Position numbers and translations under genes: made by a program. From positions 1-46,034 of the forward strand of contig JAEUKX010000101.1 of assembly GCA_016794025.1 (NCBI GenBank): a stretch of 46,034 nt of DNA. The letters run 5' to 3'. A model generated the notes under the pieces. That model did no database searches. It was not told the origin of the DNA and was given only the letters and a program-made list of their open reading frames with translations. The DNA is from Rhodospirillales bacterium. Its GTDB lineage: Bacteria > Pseudomonadota > Alphaproteobacteria > CACIAM-22H2. This document shows positions 42,345-46,034 of the stretch, piece after piece; position 1 is the first letter of the stretch; each line of letters begins with the position of its first letter.

Positions 42345-42406
42345 CGCCGCCGTTCCTTCCGTCGCATGCGGGAAGAAACTTCGATAGCAGAGGAGGGACG
42401 CGAATT

Positions 42407-42799
42407 CTAGGCGGCGAAGCCCGGTGCCGGCGCAGCGGTTTCGCCCGCGCGCGCATAGGCCGCGATGGCCGTGCCCCAGTCCTCGACATGCGCGCTCGTG
42501 CCGGGGCGCTCCTGGGCGAGGCGCTGGACGGTGAAGGCGATGTCGGCGGGCGCCTTGCCGCTTTCGCCCACGAGCTCGTCGGCGAAGCTGCGCCGCCCGC
42601 GCGCGGAGCCGGGCGGCGGACCGGCTTCGCGCGGCGGGGGCGCATTCGCAAATCCCGGATCCCACGACGCGGCGTCCCCCGATCGGGCGGGGCCGCGTGC
42701 GGCAGTCCGGCGACGGTCGATCCCCTCATCCACGCGCGCGCCCTCGGCCCGGCGGGACGAGGGCGGCGGCAGAAGGATCACGGTGGCGGATGCGACCAT
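42407..42799 (-). CDS. Hypothetical protein, Arg/Pro-rich
   Basis: A 130-residue open frame beginning MVASATVILLPPPSSRRAEG. The first half is rich in Arg, Pro and Gly and probably disordered. The second half (about 70-125), RRSFADELVGESGKAPADIAF followed by TVQRLAQERPGTSAHVEDW and GTAIAAYARAGE, looks like a compact helical segment. I recognise no family. It lies 62 bp upstream of the ligase gene on the same strand and its start is beside an AT-rich promoter region, which supports expression. The opposite strand also has open frames here, so coding status is moderate. Confidence 0.55.
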   Translation of the reverse strand: MVASATVILLPPPSSRRAEGARVDEGIDRRRTAARGPARSGDAASWDPGFANAPPPREAGPPPGSARGRRSFADELVGESGKAPADIAFTVQRLAQERPGTSAHVEDWGTAIAAYARAGETAAPAPGFAA

Positions 42800-42845
42800 C
42801 GGAATTATGTAAAATTATAACTAAATCCGTTTCAACAAGAATCTT

Positions 42846-42866
42846 GCATTAACCTAAAATTAATGC
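42846..42866. promoter_or_regulatory. CtrA-like site (TTAA-N7-TTAA) in AT-rich divergent region
   Basis: TTAA at 42849-42852 and TTAA at 42860-42863 are separated by exactly 7 nt, matching the alphaproteobacterial CtrA consensus. They lie inside the inverted repeat GCATTAA-N7-TTAATGC (42846-42866). The surrounding 42800-42900 is strongly AT-rich and separates the hypothetical gene from the aminotransferase. Which gene is controlled is unknown. Confidence 0.5.
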
Positions 42867-42994
42867 GAAATTTAATTATAATTCGTACTTAACCCCGCAA
42901 TTCTGCCGGTCCGAAATGCCGGAAACGCACGCGCGGCCCGTGCTAATTTGCGAATCTCGCGTTCGTGCCTGTGTTTCCGGAGGTTCCGTCCGAC

Positions 42995-44326
42995 ATGTCC
43001 GCCACGCCGAAGTCCGTCGATCCGAACAACCTGGAAGCGCTGTGGATGCCGTTCACGGCGAATCGCCAGTTCAAGCGCAAGCCGCGCATGCTGGCCCGGG
43101 CGGAGGGGATGTATTACTACACGCCCGACAACCGGCAGGTGCTGGACGCCACGTCGGGCCTGTGGTGCGTGAACGCCGGCCATTCGCGCAAGCCCATCGT
43201 CGAGGCGGTGCAGAAGCAGGTGGCCACGCTCGACTACGCGCCGGGCTTCCAGATGGGCCATCCGGTGTCGTTCGAGTTCGCGGCGCGCCTGCAGGCGCTG
43301 CTGCCGGGCGACCTCAACCACGTGTTCTTCACCAACTCGGGCTCTGAATCGGTCGATACCGCGATCAAGATGGCGCTCGCCTATCACAAGGCGAAGGGCG
43401 AGAGCCAGCGCGTGCGCTTCATCGGGCGCGAGCGCGGCTACCACGGCGTCGGCTTCGGGGGCATCTCGGTGGGCGGCATCGCGCCCAACCGCAAGCAGTT
43501 CGGCCTGCAGCTGCCCTATGTCGACCACCTGCCGCACACGCACGACATTGCGCGCAACAACTACGTCAAGGGCCAGCCCGAGCACGGCGCCGAACTCGCC
43601 GACCGGCTCGAGGCGATCCTGACGCTGCACGATCCCTCGACCGTCGCCGCCGTGATCGTCGAGCCCGTGGCGGGCTCGACCGGCGTGCTCGTGCCGCCGA
43701 AGGGATACCTCGAAAAGCTGCGCGCCATCACGAAGAAGCACGGCATCCTCCTCATCTTCGACGAGGTGATCTCGGGCTTCGGCCGGCTCGGCACGAACTT
43801 CGCGGCCGACCGCTTCAACGTCGAGCCCGACCTGATGACGGTCGCCAAGGGCATCACCAACGGCACGGTGCCGATGGGGGCCGTGTTCGCCTCGAAGGCG
43901 ATCCACGAGGCCTTCATGCAGGGGCCCGACAACGTGATCGAGTTCTTCCACGGCTACACCTATTCGGGCCATCCGCTGGCGTGCGCGGCCGGCATGGCCA
44001 CGCTCGACGTCTACCGCGACGAGGGGCTGTTCGAGCGTGCGGCAAGCCTCGAGACCTACTGGCAGGACGCGATCCACTCGCTCAAGGGCACGAAGCACGT
44101 CATCGACCTGCGCAATATCGGGCTCATGGCGGGCATCGAGCTTGAATCGCGCCCCGGTGCGCCGGGTGCGCGCGCCTACGACGCGCTGGTGGACTGCTTC
44201 GAGGCGGGCGTGCTCATCCGCGTGACGGGGGACATCGTGGCGATGAGCCCGCCGCTCATCGTCGAGAAGCCGCAGATCGATCGCATGGTCGACACGCTCG
44301 CCACCGCCCTCAAACGCGCCGCATGA
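42995..44326 (+). CDS. Omega-amino acid:pyruvate aminotransferase (class III)
   Basis: A 443-residue class III PLP enzyme. LWMPFTANRQFKRKPRMLARAEGMYYY at the start is typical of the beta-alanine/omega-amino acid-pyruvate group, followed by FFTNSGSESVDTAIKMALAY, the cofactor-stacking GYHGVGFGGISVGG, Asp256 in LIFDEVISGFGRLG and the PLP Lys285 in TVAKGITNGTVPMGAV. YTYSGHPLACAAG completes the site. It moves amino groups from omega-amino acids (beta-alanine, GABA or amines) to pyruvate. ATG 42995 has GGAGG 11 nt upstream; a GTG at 42965 in the same frame lacks such a site. The stop overlaps the GGDEF/EAL start (ATGA). Confidence 0.93.
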   Translation: MSATPKSVDPNNLEALWMPFTANRQFKRKPRMLARAEGMYYYTPDNRQVLDATSGLWCVNAGHSRKPIVEAVQKQVATLDYAPGFQMGHPVSFEFAARLQALLPGDLNHVFFTNSGSESVDTAIKMALAYHKAKGESQRVRFIGRERGYHGVGFGGISVGGIAPNRKQFGLQLPYVDHLPHTHDIARNNYVKGQPEHGAELADRLEAILTLHDPSTVAAVIVEPVAGSTGVLVPPKGYLEKLRAITKKHGILLIFDEVISGFGRLGTNFAADRFNVEPDLMTVAKGITNGTVPMGAVFASKAIHEAFMQGPDNVIEFFHGYTYSGHPLACAAGMATLDVYRDEGLFERAASLETYWQDAIHSLKGTKHVIDLRNIGLMAGIELESRPGAPGARAYDALVDCFEAGVLIRVTGDIVAMSPPLIVEKPQIDRMVDTLATALKRAA

Positions 44327-46034
44327 TCCGGATCCCGTCATCCGAACTTGCCTCCGCGGCCATCGAGGCCGCGGGCGACGCCGCCTACGAGTGGGACCTT
44401 GCGGCCGACACGATGGCCTGGCTCGGCCGGCCCGAGAACGTGTTCGGCCCGCGCGCGGACTTCCCGCCCTCGGGCCAGGTCTACCAGAGCCGCCTCTACG
44501 CCGAAGACCTGCCGCAGCGGCTGAAGGCGCTGTCCGCGCATTTCGTCGACCGCATCGCCTACGACCTCGACTACCGCATCCGCGGCGACGGCGGTGCGCT
44601 CATCTGGGTGCATGACCGCGGCCGGGCCGATTTCGCGCCCGACGGTAAGCCCGTGCGGCTCACCGGCACGCTGCGCGCCATCACGGCAAGGAAGGAGAAG
44701 GAGGCGCGGCTCGAACACCTCGCCAACTTCGACCCGCTGACCGGCCACTTCAACGCCGCGCGCCTGCGCGAGGCGCTCGACCACGCCATCGAATACGCCG
44801 CGCGCTACAAGGCGCCGGGCGCGTTCCTGCTGATCGGCGTCGACAATCTCTCGGCCATCAACGACGCGTTCGGCTGGTCGACGGCCGATGCGCTCCTCGT
44901 GGGCCTCGGCCAGCGGCTCGAACGCTCGTTGCGCGCCTCCGACACGATCGGGCGCGCGGGCGGCGACCGCTTCGGCCTCGTCCTCGCACACTGTCCGGAG
45001 TCCGAAATCGGCCTTGCCGCCGACCGGCTGCTGACCGCCGTGCGCGGCGCCCCGATCGAGACGCCCGACGGCCCGCTGCACATCACCTGCTCGGCCGGCG
45101 CCGTGCTGTTCCTCGAACAGGGCCCCTCGGGCGTCGAGGCGATGGCGCGCGCGGAGAGCGCCCTGCACGAGGCCAAGCGCGCGGGCCGCAACCGCTATGC
45201 CATCTTCTCGGCAAGCCCCGCGCAGCGCGAACTCCACCAGCGCCTCGTCGCCATCTCGTCGGACGTGCAGGCCGCGCTGAAGGACGAGCGTCTCGTCTTC
45301 GCCTTCCAGCCCATCGTCGACGCGAACACGCATGTCGTCGAGCATTACGAGTGCCTCATCCGCCTGCAGCGCATGGACGGCACGATCGCGCCCGCGGGCT
45401 CGTTCGTGCCCGTGGTGGAGCAGACGGGCCTCATGCGCCTGCTCGACCGGCGCGTGCTGGAGATGGCGCTGAACGAGCTGGCGCGCTGGCCGGACGTGAA
45501 GCTTGCCATCAACATCTCGGGCCTCACGGCGGGCGATCCGTCGTGGCTGCGCGCGCTCTCCGGCACGCTCAAGACGCGCCCCGATCTTGCGCGCCGTCTG
45601 ACGGTCGAGATCACCGAGACCGTCGCCATCCAGGACATCGACGAGACCGCGAAGTTCGTGGCGCAGGTGCGCGACCTCGGCTGCAAGGTGGCGCTCGACG
45701 ACTTTGGTGCGGGCTATACGAGCTTCCGCAACCTCAAGGCCATCGCGGTCGACAGCGTCAAGATCGACGGCAGCTTCGTGCGGGGCGTGGCCGACAACGT
45801 GGACAACCAGCTCTTCATCCGCACGCTGCTGGGCCTTGCCGACGGCTTCGGGCTCGAGACCGTGGCCGAGTGCGTGGAGAACGTGACCGAGGCCCAGCAC
45901 CTCGCGCGGCGCGGCGTGAAGCTGCTGCAGGGCAACCTCTTCGGCATGCCGATGATCGAACGCCCGTGGCTGGCCGAGCTTGGCCTCGACCAGATCGGCG
46001 CCGACCCCGTGCGCCCGAACTTCACGGTCGTCGC
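44323..46034 (+). CDS. PAS-GGDEF-EAL protein, degenerate GGDEF (runs off the right edge)
   Basis: 570 codons are visible, open to the edge. A PAS/PAC-like domain (about 10-130, ending GTLRAITARKEKEARLEHLANFDPLTG) leads into GGDEF (about 130-290) whose signature is G213-G-D-R-F217, with Glu replaced by Arg. The allosteric I-site R204-x-x-D207 is kept. The EAL domain (about 315-560) has E343-C-L, INISGL, EITET, D459-D-F-G, KIDGSFV, AECVE and LQGNLFG, so its metal and catalytic residues appear intact. It is therefore probably a c-di-GMP phosphodiesterase rather than a cyclase. The ATG overlaps the aminotransferase stop. The last residues are outside the window. Confidence 0.93.
   Translation, partial: MIRIPSSELASAAIEAAGDAAYEWDLAADTMAWLGRPENVFGPRADFPPSGQVYQSRLYAEDLPQRLKALSAHFVDRIAYDLDYRIRGDGGALIWVHDRGRADFAPDGKPVRLTGTLRAITARKEKEARLEHLANFDPLTGHFNAARLREALDHAIEYAARYKAPGAFLLIGVDNLSAINDAFGWSTADALLVGLGQRLERSLRASDTIGRAGGDRFGLVLAHCPESEIGLAADRLLTAVRGAPIETPDGPLHITCSAGAVLFLEQGPSGVEAMARAESALHEAKRAGRNRYAIFSASPAQRELHQRLVAISSDVQAALKDERLVFAFQPIVDANTHVVEHYECLIRLQRMDGTIAPAGSFVPVVEQTGLMRLLDRRVLEMALNELARWPDVKLAINISGLTAGDPSWLRALSGTLKTRPDLARRLTVEITETVAIQDIDETAKFVAQVRDLGCKVALDDFGAGYTSFRNLKAIAVDSVKIDGSFVRGVADNVDNQLFIRTLLGLADGFGLETVAECVENVTEAQHLARRGVKLLQGNLFGMPMIERPWLAELGLDQIGADPVRPNFTVV

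Noticed and set aside
41028..42410. A 460-residue plus-strand open frame
   Set aside because: Antisense of the acyl-CoA ligase, which has all ANL core motifs.
42872..45900. Long minus-strand open frames opposite the aminotransferase and GGDEF/EAL genes
   Set aside because: Their residues are those of reverse-complement GC-rich codons and the plus-strand proteins are well supported.

Overview
This is a GC-rich, densely coded stretch of bacterial chromosome. It most likely comes from an alphaproteobacterium. The tRNA-fMet 3' sequence, two-subunit NAD-type formate dehydrogenase, DUF1194 and DUF1289 proteins, the Anbu cluster, the salicylyl-CoA hydroxylase fusion and a TTAA-N7-TTAA (CtrA-like) site all fit that class. 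I cannot place it to genus from sequence alone.

Layout. Positions 1-521 are the right end of an integrated element. A tyrosine integrase runs off the left edge, and the boundary is a 45-nt copy of the 3' half of an initiator tRNA gene followed by that gene's terminator. Next come an unusual cytosolic-looking solute-binding protein, a cobalamin-riboswitch-controlled btuFCD-type ABC transporter on the minus strand (1367-4509), and a divergent katG. From 6.9 to 17.5 kb lie mostly housekeeping or stress genes: MFS, GST, a RibD-like reductase facing an HxlR regulator, a cupin, a large PAS/GAF hybrid histidine kinase, msrB, a VWA-like DUF1194 protein coupled to a double cold-shock protein, a class I aminotransferase, and an SDR lacking its catalytic Tyr/Lys.

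The 17.5-32.4 kb part is the most distinctive. An orphan molybdenum hydroxylase large subunit precedes a tightly overlapping nine-gene operon: GntR/UTRA regulator, branched-chain-type solute-binding protein, two ferritin-like diiron-family paralogues (one with ExxH ligands intact, one with ligands lost), LivH, LivM, LivG, LivF, and a kynurenine-formamidase-like hydrolase. It converges on a two-subunit formate dehydrogenase. A reasonable inference is that the operon imports and oxidatively opens a nitrogen-containing aromatic or amide compound; the hydrolase might release formate for the dehydrogenase. The substrate is unknown. This is the best candidate here for an undescribed system.

The 32.5-37.3 kb part holds two small exported proteins, then ATP-grasp, alpha-E and Anbu proteasome-like genes without the transglutaminase partner often found with them, then a TauE/SafE exporter. 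From 37.4 kb come a salicylyl-CoA 5-hydroxylase/ene-reductase fusion behind a long AT-rich palindrome, a minus-strand ligase-panE-DUF1289 operon, an omega-aminotransferase, and a PAS-GGDEF-EAL protein running off the right edge with a degenerate GGDEF motif.

Gene spacing is very tight, with many ATGA-type overlaps and several convergent pairs whose 3' ends overlap. I found no CRISPR array, complete tRNA, rRNA or insertion sequence.
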